DNA from: Triatoma infestans | Taxonomy: Eukaryota; Arthropoda; Insecta; Hemiptera; Reduviidae | NCBI GenBank assembly: GCA_011037195.1 | Contig: JAAEAF010001123.1 | Coordinates: forward strand, 1-64,000 | Length of the DNA: 64,000 bases | Direction: 5' to 3' | Shown: positions 12,701-27,700 of the stretch, piece by piece | How positions within the stretch are numbered: the first letter of the stretch is position 1 | How the letters are laid out: every line of letters starts with the position of its first letter | Notes under the pieces: generated by a model | Seen by the model: the letters and a program-made list of their open reading frames with translations, nothing else | What the model was told of the DNA's origin: nothing | Database searches by the model: none | Made by a program: the position numbers and the translations under genes

Positions 12701-15700
12701 ACAATTTCTCCTTTAATATTTCTTTAATTTTAATTTTTCTTTACTAGAATACCATACAATAATATATTTTCTCCAATAAATTTTACAGAACTCCTGAAGA
12801 AGGGCATCAATGATACCCGAAAGTAGAGCAACAAAGAATTCTTTTTGTTTAAAAACTCCTCTGCCCATTGCCGTACAAACATCTTATTTAAAATTATACT
12901 ATGGTACAAATTGCAATACCGTCGGTTTACATATGTCGTATGTTATTTTCTATCATAAATTCACGCTTGCTTATTTCATAAATATAATAGATATTCATAA
13001 ATAAAGCATTTAAAAACCAGCTATTATTGTTTCATAAAAAAACATCCAATGCTCTTAGAAACAGTCCAGCAAAACGAAGATAATTCACATAATACATTTC
13101 ATTAGTACTACAGTTTAATAAGTCATATTATAAATGATTAAAAATTATATTTTAACTCACAGAACTAGAGTGCGATTGATGAGAAGAACTGATTCCTTCA
13201 CGTTTATAACAGCTACTTAATTTAGCCAACTCCTGGAAACAAATAAATAAAACCACTCTTGAAAAAAACAAGAGATGATACACGAGTAATATCCATTTAT
13301 TATATGCGTAATAAAACTACAATCTAGAATCTAAGTGTCAGATGATCATCAATAAATCTTGAGAAAAACTAAGTATCTAGCAATTACTCAAGATAAAGTT
13401 TGAAATTAATGGATAAGAAAAGTACCAGAATAATCTACACTTAAAGATGAAAAAGTAAGACAAATATTTTAGTATTAATTATTACTTATATGCAGAAACA
13501 AAAGATTAAATAAAGCTCACCTGTTCTAAATTTTGTAGATCAGGGGGAGGAGCACTTTTCTTAGAAATTTTTTCTTCTTTAGGAACTAATGATGCTATAT
13601 TACTTTCACTTACAGCGCTTCCAATATTCTGTAACAGCATGATGAGAAAGTTAATTTGCTTCTGTTTGGAATTCAATAATTAATTAGGATAAATTGCGGA
13701 GAGTTCTTGATGGTTTTTCTCCACTAGTTTTACCAAGTTATATTGGACTCAAATTTAGAATTTTGTTTAAATTAAAAAAAAATTCAATTAATGTATCATT
13801 TACAAGTTGAGGGCTAACAATTTTATCATGACACTAAATAAGTCTACGAAAAAAATAAGAAATAAAAATTATGTGGAAATTTTGATCAGAAATTACGAAA
13901 ATGAACGGACGTTTCAGGTAATGAGGTTTTCTTCTGTTAATATTTAAACTGAGTTTCTGTCAACTGTCAGCTTTTTAAAAGGGAGCTATATTTAAATCAA
14001 ACTTTGGAGAAAGGACTTTTAAATTATATGAGTTATAGACAATCTGGAAGAACTTTGTTTAAATGAGTGAAGATTTTATTTACTATACGTTTTCCTTAGA
14101 AAACTAATAATTCAAAGTATAAAAACTTTATCAAAAAACTGAAAAAAGACACTATACTTTCCACAATTAATTTGATTTATTAATAAAAAAGGCAACGAAC
14201 AAACAACTATTAAAAATCCTTTAAGTTGAACACAGCTTGAAGCTGTGTGAAGAAGAGCGAGTTCATAAAATTATAAGGAGTTGAATACAAACCAGGAGTG
14301 TTAATGAACCTCTCAAGCTCGTCACTAATTCCAGAAATCTTAAAAATTATCATAATGATTGTCATACAATTTATATGTGAAGAGGAAGTAGCTGCATAAT
14401 CAACTACCTTCGCAAGCCTAATTGTAAGAGCGTTAAGAAATCTAATCTAAGGAATGTTGTGTTGTTCATTGTAATAAGATCAGAAGAGAGAAGAAACACA
14501 AAAATGAATCAATCTGGTTACCCCCTACCTAGGCCAGACTACGGTGGGAGATTCTATGTATATACAGCCGAGCTAGCCCTACAAGACAGTTTTACAAGAG
14601 TTTAAGACGAGTTAACAACCAGTCATCAACCTTCTACTTACTACCTTCCCATCTCCCTTACAAGCCAGTCTCCCTTTATGTATCTCTCGCTACCTAACTT
14701 CTATATACTTGTAAAGCTCTTGCAGTTTTTGTTCTCTCATTATGCAGTGTACAGCATACATTCTAGTTATTTCTCTAAAACACGTTCTCACTAAATTCTC
14801 TCTCCTCACATCATTATATCAATGAAACTTCGATTGTACCGTTAGGCGGGGAAATGCTAAGAAACGAAAAATCTTCGGATGAAACTAGCCCAGACTGCTT
14901 CTTATAAGGACTGCAGAATTCCAATGTGAATCTTGGAAATATCTAGTGAAACATTATTAGGATCAGTTACACTATGAAACGCAAGATCCTTGAAGAAGAG
15001 GCTGCTAGTCTTAACACTACTTTTGACTAGTACCAGAAATAACAGAGTTCAAAACGTTTTCGTATTGTTAGGATAGAATATATTGTGTAAGATCTCTGAA
15101 AAAGAGGCCTAGCGCTTCAGTGCTTTCTAGTAAGATTAAAATTAGCTGAGTTCATATCTGAATATTGGAATGTCTAGTAAAATCTCTGATCTCTGAAAAG
15201 AGACCATCCCATCTCTCCTAGAACAACAATTAGACAAGATCAAATGGAATTTTGGAATGTCTTGTGAAACTTTGAAACACTTGAGTTTCCCGGTTGAATT
15301 TTAAATAACTTAAATTTATACTGTGAAACTTTGTTCGTGCTCTTAGAATGGGATTCACTAGATACGCAAGATCCCTGAAGGAGATCCATTACTGCTTAAT
15401 TATGATTAAGAACCATAATTAGCACAGTGCAAATGTGAATTTTGGAATACCTGGTTAACGTTTGTGTTGGAGCGAAGTAATAAAGATCTCAGAGAGAGAA
15501 TGTTGAAGGTTCACTGTTCTCTACTGAGATAACAGTTTTAAAACACATTTTTAAACTGCAGAGAATAAATAGTGTCGATGACTACCGTATATTTTATTTG
15601 TAATTTAATTTAATGAAGTATTTTAACTTACAGGACAGAAATGTTTGTGTTCACTTCCATTTTCTTCCTTTCCTTCACCTTCTGAAAATTTATTATTTAA

Positions 15701-18700
15701 CCATAGATAAGTGATAAATCTGTATTTCCTTTTATTGATTAACTTATATATTAATACCCATTTTGTAGGAAAAATCATGTTATAATAGGAAAACGTACTA
15801 ATTAATGAAACAGAAGATAGAGAAATGAGCATCACTAGCTAAAAAAAATCAGAAAACTTTCATATTAAAGAAAAAATTAAAATACCAATAGGGTTGAATG
15901 TTGGAGGAGTGTCAACACTGTCGACAGAAGGTTCAGTCAGATATGTTGTACCTGTACCACCACCACCACCATAACCACCACCCATAGCGCCCGGATGACC
16001 ACCATGCACAGTATTCTGTGGAGACAAACCTGGCTGTAACTACAACATCAATAAATACATAATTAAACATCCAACCATTTAAACCAACCAATAATATTTC
16101 TGATAAAAAACCTTAAAAAAGTTTCTAAATAAGGTTGGATTTTAGTAACATGTTTAATTATTAGTATTAATAGCATTGTGGTTTAATGAATTATCCACTT
16201 TTACTTTCACTTACTGCTGATAGATAAGAGCAAGTATGGCGATCGAGTCAAATTTTCGAAATCAAGATTTCACCGGAAATATATGGTTACCCCTAAGTCA
16301 CAAAAAGTGTTTAATATATGTATATACATATGTATGTATGAGTATCAAAAATATATCTCAAATAAGTAAAATTGCAGAAAGTTCAAATCTAACATCCTGT
16401 TTGGGTATTACCATGGTGTCCGAAAACAAAAAATTTCTCAATCGGAAGTACCTTATAAATGGTTAAATACTTAAATATTTTTTCGGAATTGTCCCGTTTT
16501 CTTTAAACTTTGTCTATTGACACCGAGACTGATCATCCACTATGTAGTGCATAAAGTGTATTCTTCTCCTTTAATTTTATTAATGAATCTTATGTTTTAT
16601 ATGTATAACATTCTATTTTCTTGAAATGCCAAGAATGCGTTTTGGAATGTTCATACACATGGGATCAAAAATTTATTTTAGATAAAGTAGTTTATTTAGG
16701 TAAATATTTAAAATTTTAGATAGTTTATCAGGTAAATTGATAATGATTATCTTTTCGCGCCGGACTAAAAAGTGTCTTTGATTGAACATGAATCTTGAAA
16801 GAAAAAAAAAAAGGATTGAACATTCAATCCTTCTAACTCAACCGATTGCTATCAAAATATTAGATGATAATTTGTTTCCATTCTATATGCTTATAAAGAA
16901 AATAATTTTCGGGTTTTTAAAACAAACATAACTAATATTAATTTCATATGATGAATTGTAAACGTGTGAATTCAAGCAATGAAATAAGAAAATTAATAAG
17001 ATATGATAAAATTAATAAGGTGTAAATGAAGAAACCAATCTGATGAAAGATACGATTTTATACTTATTGCAATTCTCAAAGTTACAAATAACCAATTTTC
17101 TTACAAATCAGAATTTTTACTAAATGTTTAGCTCCCTAATTTCCGTTACTTAAGTTCCATGATAGAACGAATTCTACATAATTCAACATAAATGGAATAT
17201 AACGTCTCAGCTTCCAAAACCAAATTAAAATTACTCTTTCTGAAAAAATATTTAAAGTGATTTTTTTTTTCATATTTACATACACATCACACACACACAC
17301 ACACACACACACTTTTCCCTAAAAACATATTTTCATTCCCAACGGTCATAAGATACAATAAATATATCAAGAATTAGAAAAATTTTTGGTGCCATTTCCT
17401 TTAAAATCGTGATAAACTGTTAGGTTCTAATATAAAAATTCGCCATTCATTCAAAAGTTTTTTTATTCTAACTTGATATTTTTCAACAATACAGTGAAAA
17501 ACGTTTAACACGAGCACGCTTAACATGAAAAATAGGTTAACACGAAATAATACTCTGGTCCCGACAAAATACTATGTAATTTCATACACTTTTTTTCTTT
17601 TGACACGAAACTAAAATCGCTTAACACAAAAGAGTTTTAGCTTCTCGGACGAACAAAATCTGCTGTCCGTCGCATCGTCACCCAGATTTTTTGGCTTTTT
17701 TTTTTCGTTAGACCGAACAAAATAAACAATGGCTGCCACTGTTGCTACGTTACCGCTTGTCTTTGCATAGTTAGGAGGCACTGCCACTGTCAAAATATTT
17801 CAATCAAAGTTTTCGAATTCGGTGGTGGCTGTGTCGAAGTCGGTGAATTGTGTGTCGAAATCGATAAATCACCGCATCAGAAATGCGGAACATCATGAAT
17901 AGTGTGCGCAGTTATTTAGATGCGCATTCCAATGGCGAAATGAATAAAACGATGGACGATATCGAACAATTGATGTTGGAAAGGCATTGCAACAAAAATA
18001 TCAAATTTTTCCAAAAAAAAAAAAAATTTTTACGTTTTTACTTTCTCTTACTCCTAGTAAGAGGAAGTATTATAATCGCAACAAAAAAAAAAGATATCGA
18101 ATTTTCACCAGAAATATCTGCTTTGAGGTCCCCTGAGTCCAAAAAAGTAGTTTTTATAGCAAATGGTGTGTGTATGGTGTGAACAGCATAGCTCAAAAAC
18201 GAAAAACCGCAGGAAGTTGAAACTCGATATTCCGTTTAAGTATCACCATGGGATCTGATTGTACATTATCTGTCAAAATTCTTCAACCGGAAGTACCACT
18301 TTACTAGTTGGTTTTTTTACTTTTTTGCGTTTTTCTCAAAAAATGGCTCTGACGATTTTATTCCAACGTGACAATTTTATATCAACTACACATACAACGA
18401 GCTACAACTTTTATTTAAAACATTTCCCTGGGAAAATTCATTTAAGGGCAGTTATGGGTTAGGTTTTCATCTAAAGAGCTATTTCAGTTTATCGTACAGT
18501 TATGTCATCTAAATAATGTTAATTAGAATGAAATATGTTGTAGAAATTCCGAGTTTGAAAAAATCGGATAACCGTAAGTGCGTTTACTTTACCAATTACG
18601 AAAATGATTTTTCACTTTTTCGCAATGTTCTCACAACAGGCTCCGACGATTTTTCTTGAAACTTCTTATATAACTAAGACATACAAAGATCCTACAACTT

Positions 18701-21700
18701 TATTTAAACAATTTCTCTGGGAAAATTCATTTAAGGGCACTTTTAGGGGTGAGGTAGGGGCGTTATGTTTTTCTCTAAAATGCTATCATGTTGATTATAC
18801 AATTCTATCATCCAAAGAAAATTAATTATAAATAGATAGATGGCTGAAATTCCGAGTTTCAAAAAATAAGTAAACCGGAAGTGTCCTTTTACTGAAAAGT
18901 TTTTTCAGATTTCGACGAATTTCATTAAATTTGGTACACAAATTTGTCAATTATAATTTTGAAAATGGAGTAACAGAAGGTTGTGTGTTTCACACCAGAT
19001 TTTTTATTTAATATATATGGATTTACATATAATCATTTATGTATCTAATATGATGTATTGAACAATATATATTGTCCCTACACAATACCGCATATATATG
19101 TATATATGTAATACTATTGTACATACTTGCAAGTGTAAATTTAAGCAGGAAAATGAATTAATAAAATTTGACAACATCGAAAATATTGGTGAGTTTTATG
19201 GCATGTATCCTTTTAATCGAAAAAATACCTAGGTCCCCTCAGTTTCGTGTTAAACGTTTTTCACTGATTTAATTCTTCTCTGTGCATTATACAGTTAAAA
19301 CGGTACGATATTTTGAATTGGATCACTTCTTAGATAAGGGTAGCTTGAGGTCGATAACGGATCGGACGATGACACTAAGTAGAATACCAAGTTAAAGCTT
19401 AACGCGATTTTTTCATATTTACATAGACAAACAACACACACGTACAACAAAATACTCACAACCCTTCCCCCTCCTTCTTTCTTTCAATGAAAAAATTTCT
19501 TTCATGAAAACTCAATTTCGGAAATCTGGCACGATAGCAATACATCTAGAAGGAGTATGAGAAATAATAATTAAAAAAAACTCATTACTTAATTTAAGCG
19601 TCTAAATAATAAGTTTACATAAGTACTTGAAATTTAAAACCTAAATCACACCAGTAGGTTAATTATAATTACAGATATGTTTTTTCCGGGTGCCGTATTA
19701 CCTTCTAAATTTTTTTTCACACCAAAAATATTAAATTATTTAACCTTTCATTGGGAAGTTCATTATACAAAGTTATTATGACAAAAAATCAAATAAGCAC
19801 TTAATTTCTTAGAAAAGAGGTTTGATTTGGGAATTGGTAAAAACACATCTATGTAAAAAATATAAATCTAAAAATCAAACTAATAAATATGCGAAAAGAA
19901 CCGTAATGAATGAACAATTACCATAGAAATGTTGGAAAGTTTTTGTTGAAGGGTGGCTATATATGAATCAAATGGTGCAGCCGAATGAGGAGTGGCTGGA
20001 TGCGATGGCGGCGTACTGCCAAACGAGAGTTCTTGGTTTGTTAGCTGAGTGAGCTTCTGATGTAGATCTTGCTGACTTGTTACTTGGGCTAATTTGTGCG
20101 CCAGATCTTGCAAAGTAGACGTACGACCGCTATTTAAAAAAAATATGATCAATATATACCAAGTAAATGAAGTAATGATAAATATTACTTTCATCTCACA
20201 ATTTATACCCCATAATGAACAATTTTTGGCAATTTATTTATAAATAAATATTCAACCACTTATTTCAAGTAATTACTTTTTATCTGAAATTGTATCTACC
20301 ATAGCGAATGCTTCTTTTCTTTAATTAGACAGTTTTCTCACTATCAGAGTTCACAAGAGTTTGTATAGAGACAATGATTTATACTTATAAAGCTTCTCAC
20401 GTATTAGTAGATGTGATGTGTCTTTGAACGTAGAAGTCAAAAACTGTATACAAACTCGATGTACTCCAACGATGCAGAAAACCGGTCAGAATTAATGAAA
20501 AGGAGTATGATACGATGGATGCAATCACAGTTATTAATCAATATTGTCGACTCAACCACCTCACAATTTATTATTTTTTACGGTTTAAAAAGTGATGCTT
20601 ATTATTATTAATTAAAGCCAAGCTCTGTTTTTAAGAGGGAATACCAAACAGTAAAATGATGCAGGAAGAAAAGCAACAATAATGCTAACCTCGTACTATC
20701 TAGAGAATTATGATGTGATAATTTCGCATGTAAATTAGCTTCTGAGTAGTCACAAGTAACTGAATCATTATCAATATGGGCCTCATCAATATCTAAATTT
20801 TAGGACAAAACAAAAAACATAGTTTTATAATTTTCTTAAGATAATATACTGGACATCCCAACATAAAATTAAGTTAATTAAGTCAAATTAAAACAAAAAA
20901 AATGTATATAAATATACGTTTCAGAACTTATATTAACATAGGGAAATTATGTAAATGTCCCTCAACTTCGGATTCATATTTCTTATAAAACTCAGTCGAT
21001 GCAACATCTGTGCAGAAATTCAAAACCTGAATTAATTTTAAGAGTGAATGCAAATGAAAGAGTGCCATTGAATTATAAATCATTTAAAAAGAGCGTCTAT
21101 TGAATCTGAAAATAGACATTTACAAAATTTCAAACTAAACTTCTAATAAATGATATTATATATATTACATATACACGATATATATAAGATTATTTAGTGA
21201 TAATAACTTCTTTATATCATTAATTGTATAACTAACTAAAACAGAAAACGAAATATGTATTTATCAAATATCAGACATTATGAGATTTTTAAATTCCTAA
21301 ATGATCCTAAGATATTATTTTTATTTTGAATCTATAAATGTTAAACGAAAAGAATATTTGAATTTTGGAAACTGATTTTATACTTTAATAATATTACCAT
21401 AACTTCCTTTCGAGTCAGTATCTAATCGTTCAGATTCATCATGTTCAAATTCTTTAGGCAGCATTTTCCCACCAATAATATCTTCAACTTCATTTGAATC
21501 ATCTTCCAATGATTCTAGGCGTTGAATTTTATAATCAAAGCCATCTTTATTTATGACGGCCTCTTTTTCAGGACCTAGATCTTTATGTTGTTCTGATTCT
21601 TGCACTGGTTGTGTTAATTCTTCCACTGGTTCTTTATTTTTAATTTCTTCAATTTTTGTGTCTTTTCGTCCATAACTTCCTTTACTGTCAATGTCTTTAG

Positions 21701-24700
21701 GTGCAACAACCTATAAAAAGAAATGAATAAATACTAGCTATAATCAAATATAATTTACATGTAAAATTTTTACAAAAGATTTCTTCTTAAAGATGTACAT
21801 TTCAAATTCAGATCTAAGCAAAGTTATTGTATACCTTAGTTGGTGATTCAACAACTGGACTAACAAGAAATCTTGATATTTTCCTCACCTATAATTAAAA
21901 AGAAAAATATTTGTTTGACCTTTTCTGAATGTTTCCAAATGAGCTGCTGAGGCATAAAATAAACAAATGTATTAAAACAATTACAAACAAACAAAAAAAT
22001 GCCTACAGTGTATATAATAAACAACCACAAAGAAGTAATAAACAAATTCAAGCTGTCACTGGCAATTTCAAGCGAACGTTGTATAAGCCGCCTTTAAGCT
22101 TTGGTTGTATATAATTCATATACTAAAATGACCGAAAGAATGGATAAATATCCAGGAACAAAACATTGTTTCCTTAGATCTAATTACCATTAATAATATT
22201 CTCTGTTTAAAAGTGAATGAATGAACTGCAACAGACACCTTGTAAAGTATGTAATAACCAATTCGTTAATTTATTTAAGAAAGTTAGAGACTTTTACATT
22301 TTCTTCAATTAAGACACACTCATCAGTAAAATATTTACATTTCACGGCGTTATTTAACATACCAGAAAATTCTCTAAACAACGTCATAACAATAACAGGG
22401 TTTTACTATATTCTATTCGTTATGAAAAAAAAAAAAATCTTCCAATCATTTTGGGAAGCAGACAACGGAATAATTTGCATGAACACAGCAAGAATCTACT
22501 CTAGATTTGTAGTGTATTCGATAGAACAAAAAAAAATATATATAAATATATATATTACTAGTAATATGCGACACCAGGGCATTTTACTGGCCGAATTTGC
22601 AGGAGGCATATTGTTCATAGTGCATAGGCAGCGTGCGAATATTGGAAGTACAATTTTTTGTGGAAATGTACTAACAATGTATTTTGTAAGATTCACAGCT
22701 GCCTTGAAAGCCCTGCAAAACTGAAATAAAAGTTTGTTTTTTTTAGTTTTGGTGTCTCGTAATATTTAATGTAAAATATCTCCCCTTCCCATGTATTAGA
22801 TTGAAACAAGATTAATAGAAGGGATCTGGACTCAAGTATCAACATCTAGTATTAATTCATTATAAAATTAATTTTCGAAAGTGGACGTTTAATAATTATG
22901 TGCTCTCAAAAGACAAAATCCAGTTTTGATTTTTTTTTAAACCTGATCTCTTAACAGCCAAAGCAGTAAACAGTCAGATTACTTAAAGGAACGCTTCCAT
23001 TTGTTCCAGGCAAAGTAGAAACATATCAAAAATTATGTGAGGAGCTGGAAGCGGACTCAATTCAATGTCCTTTATACGATGGCTCCAAAATACAGCTTTG
23101 GCAAGTCCTTCAAAGTTCTTATAGCGGACAGAGGAGAGAGACTTAGGAACATGGACTGCCAATATTAGGCAACTCTATATGGACGGAAGATGGTGGTGGG
23201 AGGTGGGATTACGGGAGGTGTGCCATTTCGGTAAGCCTAGACAAGCTAGCGATATTCTTTCAGGCAGAGCTAGTTGCGATCATTAACTGTACTACTGAGA
23301 TGAAAAAACAAGGGTTACATAAAACCAGAGTAGTTATCTTTTCAGCCAGCCAGGCTCTACGAGCCATCGGCATACCACGTCAACTCCATCTGGTGTGGAA
23401 CTGCTTGGACAAACTCATGGAAATTAATAGCCAAAATTAATTAGTTATTAAATTTATTAGTTTGGGCTTTCAGGGTATAAGGGAAACAAGTGGCAATAGC
23501 CTTGCCCAGGAGAGCGCCATAGGAGTCCGCATTGACTTGAATCTTTCAGTGGCAACGCAAGATGCCTCATGAGTGCATCCATCCCATTGTGCATGTGTGC
23601 ACAGTAGATCAAATTGTGGGTGAAAACCCCAGGCCAGAAGCAGACGAAAAAGTTCATTACTTGTATTCGCCTAAGCTTATACTACTCCAACATGTCCATA
23701 CCAAATGAATGATTATAAGCCTTCTCACGAGTCATTGTAAACTTAATAAGCACATGCATAGCATGGGCCTCACAACGGTTAGCCTGTGTAGTTTTCGTCA
23801 GGAAAAAGAAGAAATAGCACTGCACGTACTGTGTCAATGGGTGCGGGTGAAGTGGTTAGACTCTGCCTCTTTGGGGAGGAGAAATTGACGCCTTATTCAG
23901 ACAGGTAAGTCTAATTAATCAGACAGGACGGTGAGAGCACTCTAATTTGTGGATGCCACATACGGTGGCGTAGGCTTGCTGGCTAAACCGCTAAGAGTTT
24001 ATATCTCTTGAATCAATAAAAATGGTGTTCGAAACTAGTGGTTCTATTCCTGGCAAGCATTATGAGACTTCTTCATCTCTTAAACATTTGATTCATCAAT
24101 TAGAATTTACATTCTTTAGAGAAATAAAAATATGCCAGTTATATTAAGTCTTTTAACATGTATAGCGTTAAGAAAATTATTTAAATAAGAAAAAAACTAG
24201 ATACACCAATAATGTTAAAATAAAATAAATAAAAAATTAAAAAGAAGTCATACTAAAATTCAGGAAATTAGTTCAAGGCGCCACAATCGACCCCCGGGGA
24301 CACAGTGGCTTGGCCCGGGATCCACTCCTTAAATTAATCTGATCTAATCTTCCCCAAAAATATAACAATCTTCATGAACACATTAATCATTGCATTGTTA
24401 CATAATATATAAAACTAGAATAAAAAAGAATATAAAAAAATTTGGGTATAAGAAGCATCCATCTAGAATACAATCACCACGATAAAATTGGAATTAAAAA
24501 GATGAAGCCAGAAGTAGTATAATTTTTGGTGGATACTGTCCACGTAACAATTGAAAAGTTTAGCTCTTATCATTATTTTGATGAAACGTAGAATTCTGAG
24601 AAGGAATGCTTCTAACAAGCTCATTTCTGAGAGCCCCTATGAAGAAATTTTGCTGACACGAGATTACACCTAACTTACCTTTCTCAAAGCTTACATAAGA

Positions 24701-27700
24701 ACTATAATATTTCCTCGTCATTGTCTACTTAAATATTAAAAAAATTCATATTAAAATAAAGAGAGATAGATAGTAATAATAAATTAGTGTGCAAACATCT
24801 CTTCATAGCATCAACTAGTGCTATCTGATCTGAGTATATTCTATCAATTTTATGTTAAAAGAAACTAGTAGAAACATTAGAAGGGATTTTGCTAAATAAT
24901 TCTATGTTGTTAAAAAACATTACGTTAATCTCCAGTACAAACTTAGGGTTTTTATATGTGTTTAACACATACACAACAAAGCAAGCAGTACATTTAATAA
25001 CGAACACTTAACACACAATATTTTAATGATGTGTCTGATTTGAATGTAAAGTTATTTACCTAAGTAGGGACAATCAAACAAAACAGTGCAATCTATTAAT
25101 CAAAAAATCAAATGGAGATTTATCTTCTTCAATAAAAAAAAAAAATCCAAGTGAGCTTCACTAAATAATTTCATTGTCAGAAAGTTTCAAATCGCTGGTT
25201 CATACATAGTACGAATGAAATGTAATTTGGCACTGATGAACTCTGATCAAAACAAATTTCCGCAATTTGAATCTTCTCCGATGCATTTTTGAGGTGACCA
25301 AACCCGAAAATAATTTTTGTCAGAATTTAACTTTTAGTCAGCCACAAAAATAATGATGTAAAAATAAACAAAACCTTGGACCCCATGAGAAATTCATGAT
25401 TTAATTGAGAATTTTTAATCGCCTTTTCTATCGTGATATTTCGGATACTCGCAAACACGGTCGGTTTTTTTTAAATTTTTTTTTCATCATCTGTGTGGAG
25501 GGACCATGCCCCAAAGTTCGGAATCCTTCTCAGTGCACTTCCAAAGTGAGCAATAAGAGGCTCCTAGAAAGAAAAAATCAGCAGCTGGACTCGAACCCGG
25601 GATCTCCGCGTTGCTAGTCCAGCGCGCTACCACTGACTTCCTTTAACATGGTCCGATACTAATTATAGCTTGTGAGTCAACAACGCTAGCAGTTGACAGG
25701 AACAGGATCGCAAGCACCAAAGGCAAGAGCGGTAGTCCAAGGTGGGCGGGAGCTCTCTTTTACCATTACGATATGAAGGATTACTACTATGATGTGAATA
25801 AAATAAACAATAATTTCGTAAAAATATAAAAAAATATTCAACTGATTTAATATCATCGGCGTCAACAGACTGTTATTTAAATTAACAGTATAACCAACAA
25901 CGAAATTGCAAAAAGTTCTTGAATTGATATTTCTCTTCTCATAGTGCAGGCTAATATTTTGTAATTGTATGATATTAATTGAACCAGAATTAGTCTCCAT
26001 TTTTTTTTTTTTTTTAAAAAAACGTAAATTAAGCAACGTTTCGGCCGGTAACGCCAATAACAAGCTCTTTGGCATTAGGAATATTATTTGGAAAAGCATA
26101 TTATTATTAATAATTTGTCATTACAAATTGTACTAAATGGTATTTCAACATAAATATTATATGGTGTACAATATATTCTAGATGTTGCATAAGACTGTCG
26201 TATAAGGGGTTATTCATAATTCGATTTGATTTTTTTTTTTTGTGAAAGTTCAATGCTCATTAACATCGTGTTAAGTAAGTCTCCAATACAAATCACTTCA
26301 TTTTGTATTGGACAAAAAGAATAGACAAAAACATATTCCATTATTGCTTTATTCTAGTCCCAACCAGTTTCGAGCAATCGCTCATCTTTAAGTTGTCTTG
26401 ATAAATTTGTAATAGCAAAGCATAAGGTAAAAGCCAGAGTGTGTACTCTTTCACATTGTGCATTTAGGATACTTAGCTTTGTTATGTTGACAAGAGAGGT
26501 CAGTCTTCTCAGTATTTCCTTTTTTATTTTTTTTTTTATTTTTTATTTTTTTTAAATAGTAAAATAAAGGCTAGTATGTGAGCACATGTTTTCTATCTCC
26601 CCACAGTCTCACATTTATTTGACCCAAAAGGTTATGGGCCCAGGCCGTTAGAAACTCTGTTTAAAGAAGATAAGAAGTTTAAATAAGTATTTTTTTGAGG
26701 AAACACATAGTGACGCCTTACCCTCGGTTAAATCGGCCAAACTTTTCCAATTGGAAATTTAGGATCTATTACAAAAAAGAAATGAGAAGGAAATATGCTT
26801 GAAAAGAGCAGATATTGAATAACTGAATGATGAAAGAGAATTACAATTAAAATATGATAAGACCTAAAAACTTCAAGATCATTTCGTTGCTTTTGACCAA
26901 TTTATACGGGTTCAAAAATTGAAGAAGGTACAGTATTCTCAGAAGGTTCTGTTGACATTGCCAGGTAAATATGAGACCGTTGTTCTAACTCTACTTGAAA
27001 CATCAAATGAGAAATTAACCATAGATTTTGTTAAATGTAAGCTACTAGAAGCTCAGTGTTTTATCAAGTTATTTTTATTACGGGTAGAGGGGGCTAATAA
27101 ATTTCAGGAGAATACTGTAAGAATAAGAATAGATGAAAGTTTGAAGAAAGGCAATGCAAAGATTATAGGTATCAAAAGCTTATACAAATAATAAATAAAT
27201 GTGAAATCCAAGCAAGGTTAATACAAGAAAATTGTAAGTAAATTGATATGTAAGAAGGTTGGCAGCAAACGTCAAATTGGAGATGATTTATTTATTTTAA
27301 TATCATCTACAATTTGCCGTTCGCTGCCAACCTTCTTACATATCAATTTACCTACATATTTTCTTATATTAACCTTTATAATTATTACAAGGGAATCAAA
27401 TTTGATGAAAATTATCAAAGCAATGTCTGAGCAAACGAAATTTAGAAAACAAATCCATCTGAAAATCAAGAAGACCCATAGAAGAAATATAGTCATAGTA
27501 AGTGAAAACGATACAACGAAATGGATAAGAAAATATTCCTGTGAAAAAAGGAGATATAACTTTGAGGAAATTGAGGCCCGAAGTGGACATTTAGTTAAGA
27601 AACCACAAGAACTGAGTGAATGTGTACTGTGTTCAGCATTCTGTCTCGTAACTGAAGAAAACGAACTAAAAACAGAATAGCAGATAGCAATCGAAAAAAA

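Noticed and set aside
17287..17312. Microsatellites as evidence of a centromere or origin
   Set aside because: They are short, isolated dinucleotide or trinucleotide tracts typical of introns.
22221..22724. 167-codon plus-strand open frame
   Set aside because: No domain, A-run and Ile/Tyr low complexity, no splice or promoter context; more likely chance in a repeat-rich intron.
25580..25640. tRNA gene on the minus strand
   Set aside because: A and B boxes are present but the cloverleaf is not complete and a SINE body with an A-rich tail follows; the same holds at 61005-61065.
25686..26099. 137-codon minus-strand open frame
   Set aside because: Low-complexity, includes a Lys run from a T-tract, no recognisable domain, next to a SINE.
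27243..27680. 145-codon plus-strand open frame
   Set aside because: It reads through the long hairpin, so much of it is inverted-repeat sequence rather than a conserved protein.
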